The notes below the pieces were generated by a model. It saw only the letters and a program-made list of their open reading frames with translations, searched no databases and was not told the DNA's origin. 23,349 bases of DNA. It comes from an uncultured Bacteroidales bacterium. GTDB taxonomy: Bacteria > Bacteroidota > Bacteroidia > Bacteroidales > Muribaculaceae. Within the stretch, counting starts at the first letter, position 1; each line of letters starts with the position of its first letter. The stretch covers positions 1-23,349 of the forward strand of contig CAJLWO010000045.1 in assembly GCA_905210435.1 (NCBI GenBank), in the 5' to 3' direction. Below are positions 13,688 through 21,594 of the stretch, one piece after another. Made by a program: the position numbers and the translations under genes.

Positions 13688-16510
13688 TTATTTAGCTTCT
13701 TCAGGGTCAAGTATTACTATCGCGTAGTTGCCCTGTGCCATAAGGTCGGTGAGGAATTTCTGCACGTCAGCGACAGTGATTGACTGCAAAGTCTCCACAT
13801 TGCCGTTGAACGTATCTACGCCGTTTTCTGTCCAGCCGCTGATTGCGCTCATCCAGCTGCTGTTCTTCTCTTTGCCTTCGTTGGCCGATTTGACCATGAA
13901 TTCAATCACCTTGTTGAGCTCTTCCTGTGTCACATTGCCCTTCATGCGCTCGATTTCGGCTGCGATGAAGTCGAGGACTTCCTGCTTCATTTCCGGTTTC
14001 ATGGGGAACTGCGATGCAAGCTGCGTGTTCTTGCCGGGCATGCGGTTCATGGAGCCGTAAGCGCCGATAGAATAGACAGCGCCCATATCCTCTCTCACTG
14101 TGTCGAGAAGACGCTTTGAAAGTATCTGGCCGGTGATTGAGGCAAGACTTGCGTTCTTGGCGTTGTAGGGCATCTCGGCAGTAGCCATCACGACAGCGTA
14201 GGTCTGCGGAGTCTCCATCTTGGTGGTGTAGGTGTCATCGATTTTACCGTCGCGTATAGTGAGGCTGTTGTCGAGTTTGACCTCTTTGGCCACCTTCGAG
14301 GCATCGGCCGGAAGGGTCGCGATATATTGCTCTGCGAGCGGACGGAATGTATCCATGTCGATGTTGCCTACGAATACGAAGGTATAGTCGGCGGCATTCG
14401 ATGTGGCGTCATGGATGATGTTGAGGATATTCTCGCGGTTGGCTGCCTCTACCTCTTCCGAAGTGATGGGCAGACGGCGGGGATTGGCGAACAGGCTCTT
14501 GGCTACGTCGCGGCCGAATATGTATTGCGGATTCGACTCCTGGTTGCGCAGCACGCCTGCATATTTGCTCTGGAGCGCCTTGAAGTCATCCTCGGTGATA
14601 GTCACGTCGGTCATCGTCATGTAGAGGAGTTCCATCAGGGTGGGGAGGTCTTTCGGAGTGGTGATACCTGCGATTTCACTCTCGAAGTTGCCGATTTCGA
14701 GGCTTACGGTAGCCTGCTTGCCCGACAGGTATTTCTGGAGGTCGATTTCGGTATAGTCGCCCAGACCGTTCGACGAGAGTACAAGTTCGATATTCTTGAT
14801 GTCGGTGTCATTCTCGGCCGAAAGGGGAGCGGTGCCGCGGAATGCGGTCCCTGTGAACATTATCTCGTCGGCTTTGAACTTCGTGGGCTTCACTATCACC
14901 TTCACGCCGTTGGACAGTGTCAGTTCGGTTGCGCCCCACTGCTCGAGTGCCTTTTCCGCTACGATTTTGCCTGCTGCGGGAAGATTGGGGATGAGAGGCT
15001 CTGCCTTCATTTCATCAACGTATGCTTCGAGAGTTTCGCCGTCGACAGCTTTCATTGCAGCTGCGAATTCCTCCTCGGTGGGAAGTGCCACACCATCTTT
15101 TTCGGGAAGGAGTGCCCATACCACGCGGTTGTTGTCGGTGATAAGTTCGGGAAGCACCGAGTTGATCATCTCCACGTTGAGCATCGGCACAATCATCTGC
15201 ATCAGCTGATACTCGTCCTCGACGGAGGGGATAGGCTCGTTGTCGATGAAGTGGCGTACATATTCATTGACGAAAGGCTCGTTCTCACGGTCGTTGCGGT
15301 TGTTGTACGCGCGTTCGAGCTGCGACATGTATTCGTCTTTGGCGCGCTGGTATTCACCTACGGTAAATCCGCTCTGTTTTGCACGGAGAGCTTCGCGGTA
15401 GATTGACTGGAGCACGGGGGTGAGGTCCGTGTCTTTGCCTACGCCTACAAATGCCAGTGCATCCTTTGTTTTTGAAAGCAGGAAATCACCGTCCATCGCT
15501 ACTGCCTGTGCGAACGGTGCGTCAGGCTTGTTGGCAAGGTCGCTGAAACGGTTGTTGAGCATTGAGGTAATCATGTTCATGACATACTTCTGCACTAAGT
15601 ATGACATGTTTCCTTTCATCTCTTTGGGGAAAGGATCGCTCTTGAAGTAAAGCCATACAAGAGAGTTCTGCTGCTCCTTGTCGGCACCGATGGCATAGAT
15701 TGTGCCCTCGTTGTCGGGCACCGGGAAATATACACGCTCGGGAGCATCGGCAGGCATTTCGATGTCTGAGAACATCTCCTTGATTTTGCCCTCGATACGG
15801 TCTACGTCGATGTCGCCGACTACGATTATACCCTGCTGGTCGGGACGGTACCATGACTCATAATAGTCGCGGAGTGCCTGATAGGGGAAATTGTCTACCA
15901 CTTCCATTGTGCCGATAGGCAGACGGTAGGCATATTTGCTGTCGGGATAGATTGTAGGCAGCAGGTTTTCGAGAATACGCATCTGGCCCACGTTGCGCGA
16001 ACGCCATTCTTCATGTATGACGCCACGCTCCTTGTCTATCTCCTTGTCTTCAAGAAGAAGGTTGTTGGCCCAGTCGTGGAGTATCAGCAGACAGGAATCC
16101 TGCACTGCCTCGCGTGCTACTGGAACGTTGGAGATATTGTATACGGTCTCGTCGACAGCGGTATAGGCATTCAGGTTCTGACCGAACTTCACGCCGACTG
16201 TCTCGAGCCAGTTGATGATACCGTTGCCGGGAAAATTCTTTGTGCCGTTGAAGCACATGTGTTCCAGGAAGTGTGCCAGACCGCGCTGGTTGTCCTCCTC
16301 AAGAATACTTCCCACCTTCTGGGCGATGTAGAAATCGGCCTGTCCTTTGGGTTTCTCATTGTGGCGGATGTAATAGGTAAGTCCGTTGGGAAGAGTGCCG
16401 ATGCGCACTGCCGAATCCACCGGAAGCGGCATGTCCTGTGCCGACGCTGTTGCATGGAGCATCAGAAACGCTCCGACAAGCATTAACGCCTTTTTGAAAA
16501 ATTTTTTCAT
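13688..16510 (-). CDS. M16 family zinc metallopeptidase, exported
   Basis: This 940-residue protein begins with a signal peptide (hydrophobic core about residues 8-20, cleavage after A-S-A near 24). The first M16 domain carries the inverted zinc motif H80-F-L-E83-H84, followed about 75 residues later by E-R-G-V-I-H-E-E-W, which supplies the distal glutamate ligand. The second half repeats the M16 fold without an HxxEH motif, as is normal for the inactive partner domain. Its length and layout match PqqL-like two-lobed periplasmic peptidases that degrade peptides in a closed chamber. It stands alone on the minus strand with the convergent terminator at its end. It has a TAnnTTTG box upstream. 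Confidence 0.93.
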   Translation of the reverse strand: MKKFFKKALMLVGAFLMLHATASAQDMPLPVDSAVRIGTLPNGLTYYIRHNEKPKGQADFYIAQKVGSILEEDNQRGLAHFLEHMCFNGTKNFPGNGIINWLETVGVKFGQNLNAYTAVDETVYNISNVPVAREAVQDSCLLILHDWANNLLLEDKEIDKERGVIHEEWRSRNVGQMRILENLLPTIYPDSKYAYRLPIGTMEVVDNFPYQALRDYYESWYRPDQQGIIVVGDIDVDRIEGKIKEMFSDIEMPADAPERVYFPVPDNEGTIYAIGADKEQQNSLVWLYFKSDPFPKEMKGNMSYLVQKYVMNMITSMLNNRFSDLANKPDAPFAQAVAMDGDFLLSKTKDALAFVGVGKDTDLTPVLQSIYREALRAKQSGFTVGEYQRAKDEYMSQLERAYNNRNDRENEPFVNEYVRHFIDNEPIPSVEDEYQLMQMIVPMLNVEMINSVLPELITDNNRVVWALLPEKDGVALPTEEEFAAAMKAVDGETLEAYVDEMKAEPLIPNLPAAGKIVAEKALEQWGATELTLSNGVKVIVKPTKFKADEIMFTGTAFRGTAPLSAENDTDIKNIELVLSSNGLGDYTEIDLQKYLSGKQATVSLEIGNFESEIAGITTPKDLPTLMELLYMTMTDVTITEDDFKALQSKYAGVLRNQESNPQYIFGRDVAKSLFANPRRLPITSEEVEAANRENILNIIHDATSNAADYTFVFVGNIDMDTFRPLAEQYIATLPADASKVAKEVKLDNSLTIRDGKIDDTYTTKMETPQTYAVVMATAEMPYNAKNASLASITGQILSKRLLDTVREDMGAVYSIGAYGSMNRMPGKNTQLASQFPMKPEMKQEVLDFIAAEIERMKGNVTQEELNKVIEFMVKSANEGKEKNSSWMSAISGWTENGVDTFNGNVETLQSITVADVQKFLTDLMAQGNYAIVILDPEEAK

Positions 16511-16543
16511 CTGCTAATTATTTTGAAATGTAATTTTTGATTA

Positions 16544-16551
16544 CAAAAATA
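16544..16551 (-). promoter_or_regulatory. Putative -7 box for the M16 peptidase gene
   Basis: On the minus strand TATTTTTG matches TAnnTTTG exactly and lies about 33 bp before the ATG at 16510. The base composition at the -33 position is weak, so this is a tentative call. Confidence 0.45.
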
Positions 16552-16606
16552 AAGTCGATGTCTGATAATCAGGGTGCAGCAATGCTACAAAAATTCAGCT
16601 GATGGT

Positions 16607-16688
16607 GTAGGGACGCACGGCTCGTGCGTCCGATAATCAACTGACGGTCAGCCCCTGTTTCGCGGACGCACGAGCCGTGCGTCCCTAC
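16607..16688. repeat. Near-perfect inverted pair of GGGACGCAC palindromic repeats
   Basis: Arms 16607-16631 and 16664-16688 are exact reverse complements over 25 bases, beginning GTAGGGACGCAC. They are separated by 32 bases. Each arm has its own 8-bp palindrome (GGACGCAC/GTGCGTCC). Compared with the copies at 510-585 and 17598-17622, the 5-base centre is GGCTC rather than GGTCT. It lies in the gap between the M16 peptidase and the tRNA, upstream of the peptidase promoter. The element looks like a BIME-type or miniature mobile element. Confidence 0.85.
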
Positions 16689-16788
16689 TTTTTGGAAATG
16701 CCACATCATCACCATGATACCATCACATACTAATACGCAAATATACAAAAAATGTTACACCTCAACCCAAAAAAATCATAAAATAATG

Positions 16789-16827
16789 ATAAAGAGAGAA
16801 ATCCATTCAATGGATTCCTCTCTTTAT
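16789..16827 (-). terminator. Hairpin terminator of tRNA-Leu
   Basis: A long stem of 17 pairs with one internal A-C mismatch (16789-16806 pairing with 16810-16827) closes a 3-base loop. On the minus strand it follows the tRNA 3' end by 6 bases and is followed by T-rich sequence (TTATTTTATGATTTTTTT), as expected of an intrinsic terminator. Confidence 0.85.
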
Positions 16828-16833
16828 GTCGCG

Positions 16834-16917
16834 TGCTCGAAGCGGGACTCGAACCCGCACAGCTGCAATAGCCAAAGGATTTTAAGTCCTTCGTGTCTAC
16901 CATTCCACCATTCGAGC
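16834..16917 (-). tRNA. tRNA-Leu (anticodon UAA)
   Basis: Read on the minus strand, the 84-base sequence folds into a class II tRNA. Acceptor GCTCGAA pairs with TTCGAGC, followed by discriminator A. The D-loop region is TGGTGGAATGGTAGACA. The anticodon stem AAGGA/TCCTT holds the loop CTTAAAA, giving anticodon UAA. A long variable arm follows, then T-stem GCGGG/CCCGC around TTCGAGT. The 3' CCA is not encoded. It reads UUA codons. It has a matching promoter upstream and a hairpin terminator just downstream. Confidence 0.97.
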
Positions 16918-16933
16918 AGCCTGTTAGTGCCTG

Positions 16934-16965
16934 CAAAGATAACCTTTTTTTATTTATCCTGCAAA
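16934..16965 (-). promoter_or_regulatory. Bacteroidota consensus promoter of tRNA-Leu
   Basis: On the minus strand TTTG (16962-16965), a 20-bp spacer and TATCTTTG (16934-16941) match the consensus TTTG-N19/20-TAnnTTTG exactly. The -7 box ends 16 bases before the mature tRNA 5' end at 16917. This is the best promoter in the window and supports the phylum assignment. Confidence 0.85.
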
Positions 16966-17043
16966 TCTTTTTATCGTTCAAATGGGCGTTGGTGGGGAGT
17001 GTGTTGCAAAATTTATAATATCAGTTTTGCCATTCCGGTGGGC

Positions 17044-17538
17044 TTACTGCTTTCCGCCGGCCTTTTCCACAAACAGTTTTCTGCCCTCAAATGCCTCAAG
17101 CTCCGCGATAAATTCCTGCGGAATTTCGGTTCCTCGGGCTGTTTTCGGGTCAAAACCGGCCATGATTGTCGTGGCAATGCACTTCACGTCGCCGTTGGTC
17201 GGATTGTATATGCGTTGCTCCATGCACAGGCTGCGGTGCGACACTCTTGTCACTGTCGTGGCAGCCTCCAGCGGCTCGTTGAAATAACCCGGCGAATAAA
17301 ACTGGCAGTTGATGTTCACGATAGCCACAGCTATGCCGCCAATCTCCACGCGTGCCGAAGTGGCTCCCGTCAGATATTCGGCCTTTGCCAGGTCAAAAAA
17401 CGACAGATATACCGAGTTGTTGATATGACCCAATATGTCAATATCGTTGAAACGTACCTGCAGCGGCATCCTGTGGCTGAACTCGCACACCGGTGCCGGC
17501 ACCTTCGGATTTTTACATTCAGGTAATTGGTATCTCAT
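17044..17538 (-). CDS. Acyl-CoA thioesterase, hotdog fold (YbgC/4HBT-like)
   Basis: This 164-residue hotdog-fold protein carries V-R-F-N-D32-I-D-I-L-G-H38-I-N-N-S-V-Y, the active-site signature of the 4-hydroxybenzoyl-CoA thioesterase/YbgC family. A F-Y-S-P-G-Y-F-N-E-P-L strand follows, along with a R-S-L-C-M-E-Q-R-I strand. It should hydrolyse an acyl-CoA thioester in the cytoplasm; the natural acyl chain is not predictable. The gene is separated from the downstream tRNA and the upstream DUF721 gene by AT-rich gaps, so it is probably its own unit. Confidence 0.87.
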   Translation of the reverse strand: MRYQLPECKNPKVPAPVCEFSHRMPLQVRFNDIDILGHINNSVYLSFFDLAKAEYLTGATSARVEIGGIAVAIVNINCQFYSPGYFNEPLEAATTVTRVSHRSLCMEQRIYNPTNGDVKCIATTIMAGFDPKTARGTEIPQEFIAELEAFEGRKLFVEKAGGKQ

Positions 17539-17597
17539 TTTTGTATCTTATTAAACTGTTTTATAGTATATTGTGATGTCGTCAGAACTCTCAAAAC

Positions 17598-17622
17598 GTA
17601 GGGACGCACGGTCTGTGCGTCC
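17598..17622 (+). repeat. Single GGGACGCAC palindromic repeat
   Basis: One copy of the 22-bp palindromic unit (17601-17622), preceded by GTA and with the GGTCT centre, lies between the thioesterase start and the DUF721 stop. It has no inverted partner nearby, unlike the copies at 510-585 and 16607-16688. Confidence 0.8.
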
Positions 17623-17640
17623 GCAAACCGCCTCAACCTG

Positions 17641-17931
17641 TCAGTGTATCACAATGTCGCTCAGCACCTCCGCGCCGAGCCGGCCGTTGATTTCCTTCAG
17701 TATGTTCTGCCTCAGAAAACCCAAGTCGTTTTTCAGTGATGCCGACGTGATATACACATGAAGCACCCCATTCTCGACATATCGACGGAACGTAAACCTG
17801 TTGACTCCCGCTCCCACAACTTCGGTCCACAGATACGATGCCCGCTGCTGCATCATCGCATCGCGGGTGTCGCTCTCAAGCATCACCTTGTCTATGAGCT
17901 GTTTTATTGATATCGGGTCGGTTCGTTTCAT
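17641..17931 (-). CDS. DUF721 domain protein (DciA-like), downstream of recF
   Basis: This 96-residue protein has the DUF721 pattern: an N-terminal helix ending in I-K-Q-L-I-D-K-V-M, Y-L-W-T-E-V-V-G-A-G-V (about 33-43), and L-H-V-Y-I-T-S-A-S-L-K-N-D-L (about 57-70). DUF721 includes DciA, which loads the replicative helicase in many bacteria that lack DnaC. Here only the compact domain is present. The start is 7 bp after the recF stop, so the two are very likely co-translated. The replication role is inferred from the family and the neighbour, not shown by the sequence. Confidence 0.83.
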   Translation of the reverse strand: MKRTDPISIKQLIDKVMLESDTRDAMMQQRASYLWTEVVGAGVNRFTFRRYVENGVLHVYITSASLKNDLGFLRQNILKEINGRLGAEVLSDIVIH

Positions 17932-17938
17932 AGCGCGG

Positions 17939-19042
17939 TCATTTTATAGGTTCGAATTTTCCCGAGCTGACATTCCACAAGCTGTAGTCCGCACCGGTCA
18001 TGGCCGACATGATGGAGTCAAGATGGTCACGGTTGGTATCCGTTATGAATATTTGGCCGAATATGTCACGGTTCACGATTTCGACAATGTTTGCCACACG
18101 CCGCGAATCCAGTTTGTCGAATATATCGTCGAGCAGCAATAGCGGCCTCATACCCGTCGCCTCGTGCATGAACTCGTACTGAGCCAGCCGCAGCGCTATC
18201 GTGAATGTTTTCGACTGACCCTGCGACGCGGTATTCTTCACCGCCATTCCGTCAAGCGTCAGTTCGAGGTCGTCGCGGTGCGGGCCGGTTGTAGTGTGTC
18301 CTACAATCTCATCCCTTCGGCGCGACTCGTCGAGAAGCTCGCAGTATCTCCGCCCCGACATGTCGAGCGCCGAGCGGTATTCTATCCCCGGCGTCTCATC
18401 CGTGCGCGCTATGTCGCGGTAATGCCGTACGAATGTGTCGCGCAGCCGTTGCGTTATCTCCCGGCGGGCGTTTGTGATATATTCCGCCGACATCTCCATC
18501 GCCATTTCCACGGCAATATAGAGATTGGGGTCGGCAATATGGTCGCGCAGCAGGCGGTTGCGCTGTTGCAGTGCCGAGTTGTAGCGTATCAGGTGGTTCA
18601 GATAGGTGGCGTCGGTCTGCGATATGAGCATGTCGATAAACTTGCGTCGGCATTCCGTACCGCCCCCCACAAGCTCCATGTCGGCCGGCGATACGAGCAC
18701 GAGCGGAAACAGCCCTATGTGCTGGCTCAGCCTGCTGTACTCCTTGCCGCCGCGTTTGAACGATTTGCGCTTCCCCGCGGCATATCCGAACGCTACCTGC
18801 TCCTCCGTGCAGCGGCGCAGATAGTCGCCCTGCATCATCGTGAACGTCTCGCCCGCACGTACTATCCCCGCGTCGGGGAGCGACGTGAAGCTTTTGCAGA
18901 AACTGAGGTAATATATGGCATCGAGCAGATTGCTCTTGCCCATGCCGTTGTCGCCGAGCAGCGCGTTGATGTTCGGGCTGAAACTCAGGTCGGCTTCGGC
19001 GATATTCTTGAAATTGGTAATATGCAGTCGGGTCAGTTGCAC
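17939..19042 (-). CDS. recF: DNA replication and repair protein RecF
   Basis: This SMC-like ATPase acts at single-strand gaps in recombinational repair with RecO and RecR. From the GTG at 19042 it is 367 residues. Walker A is G30-D-N-G-M-G-K-S37, followed by D-A-I-Y-Y-L-S-F-C-K-S, which is highly typical of Bacteroidota RecF. Near the C-terminus lie the ABC-like signature Q-G-Q-S-K-T-F and Walker B L-L-L-L-D-D-I-F-D-K-L-D. I prefer GTG because it starts close to the conserved Q-L-T-R-L-H-I-T-N-F-K-N strand and leaves a 5-bp gap after the ABC ATPase stop. The alternative ATG at 19078 adds 12 residues and overlaps that gene by 31 bp. Confidence 0.93.
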   Translation of the reverse strand: MQLTRLHITNFKNIAEADLSFSPNINALLGDNGMGKSNLLDAIYYLSFCKSFTSLPDAGIVRAGETFTMMQGDYLRRCTEEQVAFGYAAGKRKSFKRGGKEYSRLSQHIGLFPLVLVSPADMELVGGGTECRRKFIDMLISQTDATYLNHLIRYNSALQQRNRLLRDHIADPNLYIAVEMAMEMSAEYITNARREITQRLRDTFVRHYRDIARTDETPGIEYRSALDMSGRRYCELLDESRRRDEIVGHTTTGPHRDDLELTLDGMAVKNTASQGQSKTFTIALRLAQYEFMHEATGMRPLLLLDDIFDKLDSRRVANIVEIVNRDIFGQIFITDTNRDHLDSIMSAMTGADYSLWNVSSGKFEPIK

Positions 19043-19047
19043 GGCGT

Positions 19048-20496
19048 TTATCCGAGAGTTTTTGTATAGGTTACACATTCAGGCAGTTCCTCCGCATAGT
19101 GGCTCACGAAGATGAGCGACAGCGGGTAGCGTCCCTCCGAGGTGCGCGACCTCGCGGCGAAGTGGTTTATGATGGCGCGGGCGGCACGGGCGCGGGCATA
19201 GTCGAGTCCGTGAAGCGGTTCGTCGAATATCATAAGCCGCGGTTGCTTTATGAATGTTCGCGCCAGCATCACCATCTGCTTCTCGCCGCCTGACAGCGTG
19301 CCTATGCTGCGCGGTCCCAGGTGCTCTAAATGAAGCAGCCTGAGCCACTGTTCGGCAAGTTCCTTCTGTCCAGGCTTGAGGGGAATGAACACTCCGGTGG
19401 TGTCGTTGAGCCCTTGCGCCACTATCGTAGCCACATCGCCAGCCGGATGGAAATGCAGGCTTTGTTCCGGACTTACGAACGATATGCGCCGTTTGATGTC
19501 CCATATCGACTCTCCGCTTCCGCGGCGGCGGTCGAAAAGGGTAATGTCATTGGAGTAAGCCTGAGGATTGTCGGCGCATATGAGCGACAGCAGCGTCGAT
19601 TTTCCGGAACCGTTCGGTCCCGAGAGGGCCCAGCACTGCCCGTCCTTCACCTCCCAGTCTATTCCGTCGATTATGCGGCGGTTGCCGTAGTTGACCACCC
19701 CGTGCGATATTTTCATCACCGTATCCACAGGCTCGTTGTCGGTGACGGGCGGCAGGGGTATGTCGGCGATGTTGACGGCGTAGTCGAAAAGATGCATTAC
19801 CGACGACTGTACCCATTTTATGGAACTGAACTCGCTGATTGCAGGCAATATGGTGAGATTCTGCATCGGTATCACCTGTGTGGCGTTCGGGTGTATGTCA
19901 ATCGGATTGGCCACGAGCTGCACTGTCGTGATGCCACGCCGGTTGAGCGCGTCGATGGCTTCGTTGAGTATCACGCGCGAAGCCGCGTCAAGGCCTATAT
20001 ACGGATTGTCGAGTATCAGTACGTCGACCGGGTCGATGAGTGCGTTGATTATGAGTAGTTTCCTCAGTTCGCCCGACGACAGATAGTTGATTTTGCGTTC
20101 CTCCACTCCATGCAGGTGAAACATCTGTGTCAGTTCTTCCCATCGGGCGCTGTTGATTTTATCTCCGAGAATGTCGGCCACACTCGGCACCTCGTCATTC
20201 ATCGTGGCCTCATACCGCTGCTGGTAATATTCTACATTAAGTCCCGGCAGCGAATGTATGTCGGAGAATTCGATTTTCTTTACCGACGGCTTCCCCAGTG
20301 GCGAGGTTATTACATTCGTGCGGAAATTCCACCCCTTTTCGAGTATGTTGCCTAATGTTGACTTTCCCGAACTGTTAGCGCCTATCACCACATTGATGCC
20401 CTGCACTATGTCCGTTTCGGCGGGATTGGCGAGCATCACCCCCGTATAGTATAATTTCGGGCTTTTGAGCTGTATTACAGGTGTCAGTGTCGACAT
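19048..20496 (-). CDS. Tandem ABC ATPase (ModF-like) with degenerate first site
   Basis: This 482-residue protein has two ABC ATPase domains and no membrane segment. Domain 1 has Walker A G-A-N-S-S-G-K-S-T (39-47), signature L-S-S-G-E (139-143), and Walker B V-L-I-L-D-N (159-164). Here Asn164 replaces the catalytic Glu, and Asn197 sits where the switch His is expected. Domain 2 is intact: G-P-N-G-S-G-K-S-T (293-301), L-S-G-G-E (401-405), I-F-D-E426-P and H466 in V-S-H. Length and layout match the ModF/PhrA group, whose role is poorly defined; no molybdate gene lies nearby. It sits 5 bp ahead of recF and downstream of menA. Confidence 0.85.
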   Translation of the reverse strand: MSTLTPVIQLKSPKLYYTGVMLANPAETDIVQGINVVIGANSSGKSTLGNILEKGWNFRTNVITSPLGKPSVKKIEFSDIHSLPGLNVEYYQQRYEATMNDEVPSVADILGDKINSARWEELTQMFHLHGVEERKINYLSSGELRKLLIINALIDPVDVLILDNPYIGLDAASRVILNEAIDALNRRGITTVQLVANPIDIHPNATQVIPMQNLTILPAISEFSSIKWVQSSVMHLFDYAVNIADIPLPPVTDNEPVDTVMKISHGVVNYGNRRIIDGIDWEVKDGQCWALSGPNGSGKSTLLSLICADNPQAYSNDITLFDRRRGSGESIWDIKRRISFVSPEQSLHFHPAGDVATIVAQGLNDTTGVFIPLKPGQKELAEQWLRLLHLEHLGPRSIGTLSGGEKQMVMLARTFIKQPRLMIFDEPLHGLDYARARAARAIINHFAARSRTSEGRYPLSLIFVSHYAEELPECVTYTKTLG

Positions 20497-20561
20497 TGTC
20501 GTTTATTTTATTCTGAGAGTATGTTTTATTTGAATTGGAACTTTAACCGTAGGCTTGCCGC

Positions 20562-21515
20562 TTATATCACGAATACTATGAGCGCGAATACCAGTGTGAA
20601 CGCCAACATGTTGAGCGCGGTCATCCCTAACAGCTTGTTGAGTTCGCGTCCGCTGCGTCGCAGCAGCGCGCACCACAGCATCGTGTGGCATCCTAAGTAA
20701 AGCGCCGGAGCTGCCCATATCGCGAGGGGCAGTTCGATGAACAGCGGTGCCGTCAGCATCATGGCAATCCACCCGTTCAGCAGATAGAGCGTCAAGGCAC
20801 ATTTGCCGCCTAACATCGTGGCTATCGTATGTTTGCCGACCGCGCGGTCATCTTCAATGTCACGGTAATTGTTCACAAGCAGTATATTGGCACCCATAAG
20901 TCCTATGGCAAGCGATACCATCAGTATTGTCTCCCCGAATTGGTGCCCCATGATATAATACGTCATGTTGACGGGTATCACGCCGAAGAATATCACTACC
21001 GCAACTTCCCCCAAAGCGTGGTGCGACAACGGATACGGCCCTGCCGAATAGGCGAATACGCCTCCCGCTATCAGCAGCCCCACCGGGATAAGTTCCCAGC
21101 CGCCCCATATTATCAGCACGCAACCTGTGATGCAGGCTGCGGCAAGACATGCGATTGTGGCACGCAGCATCGCCTGCGGGGTGATGTCACCTTCGGTAAC
21201 GCCGCGTCTCGGCCCCACGCGTCCCGGACGGTCAAGGCCGCCGCGGTAATCGAAATATTCGTTCGCGAAATTCGATGAAATCTGCGCCAGCACCGCAAAC
21301 AGCAGGCACAGCAGCGCGGGCACCGTCTTGAAGCAGCCGAATATCTCGCCGAGAGCCATTGCGGCAATAACCCCCGCCACCGATACCGGAAGCGTGCGCA
21401 GCCGCATAGCTTCCACCCACACTTTGATTCTGTTCCCCTTTGTCTTATTCCCCCCGGTCATTCCCTCTCCCCCGGTTATACTGTTTTGCTCGATTGACGA
21501 CATCTCTTTTACCAT
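20562..21515 (-). CDS. menA: 1,4-dihydroxy-2-naphthoate polyprenyltransferase MenA
   Basis: This 317-residue UbiA-superfamily membrane enzyme has two aspartate-rich motifs. The first is N85-E-Y-F-D89-Y-R-G-G-L-D, followed by R-P-G-R-V-G-P-R-R. The second is N-N-Y-R-D219-I-E-D-D-R-A-V-G-K (about 215-228). Both match MenA, which attaches the polyprenyl tail to DHNA in menaquinone synthesis at the cytoplasmic membrane. About eight hydrophobic helices are visible. The first 30 residues are hydrophilic and poorly conserved, and ATGs at codons 5 and 19 are alternatives. Menaquinone is the expected quinone in anaerobic Bacteroidota. Other men genes are not in the window. Confidence 0.93.
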   Translation of the reverse strand: MVKEMSSIEQNSITGGEGMTGGNKTKGNRIKVWVEAMRLRTLPVSVAGVIAAMALGEIFGCFKTVPALLCLLFAVLAQISSNFANEYFDYRGGLDRPGRVGPRRGVTEGDITPQAMLRATIACLAAACITGCVLIIWGGWELIPVGLLIAGGVFAYSAGPYPLSHHALGEVAVVIFFGVIPVNMTYYIMGHQFGETILMVSLAIGLMGANILLVNNYRDIEDDRAVGKHTIATMLGGKCALTLYLLNGWIAMMLTAPLFIELPLAIWAAPALYLGCHTMLWCALLRRSGRELNKLLGMTALNMLAFTLVFALIVFVI

Positions 21516-21569
21516 CCTTGAGTGGGCCTGCCTGATTATTTATAGTAAGCCCATTTGATTTTATACCCC

Positions 21570-21577
21570 CAAAGTTA
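21570..21577 (-). promoter_or_regulatory. Putative -7 box for menA
   Basis: On the minus strand TAACTTTG matches TAnnTTTG exactly in the 79-bp gap between the DUF2156 stop and the menA start. No good -33 box is present at the usual distance, so the call is tentative. Confidence 0.4.
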
Positions 21578-21594
21578 CTAAACTTTTTTCAATT

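Noticed and set aside
14327..15406. 359-codon plus-strand open frame opposite the M16 peptidase
   Set aside because: It mirrors codon usage of the real gene on the other strand and has no promoter or domain signal.
16990..17030. GCAAAA/TTTTGC inverted repeat after the thioesterase gene
   Set aside because: Only a 6-bp AT-rich stem with a long loop and no T-run; too weak to call a terminator.
16714..17526. A 270-codon plus-strand open frame, and an 83-codon minus-strand frame at 16730-16981
   Set aside because: Both read through the tRNA-Leu gene; the plus-strand one is also antisense to the thioesterase. The minus frame peptide is the familiar artefact of translating a tRNA.
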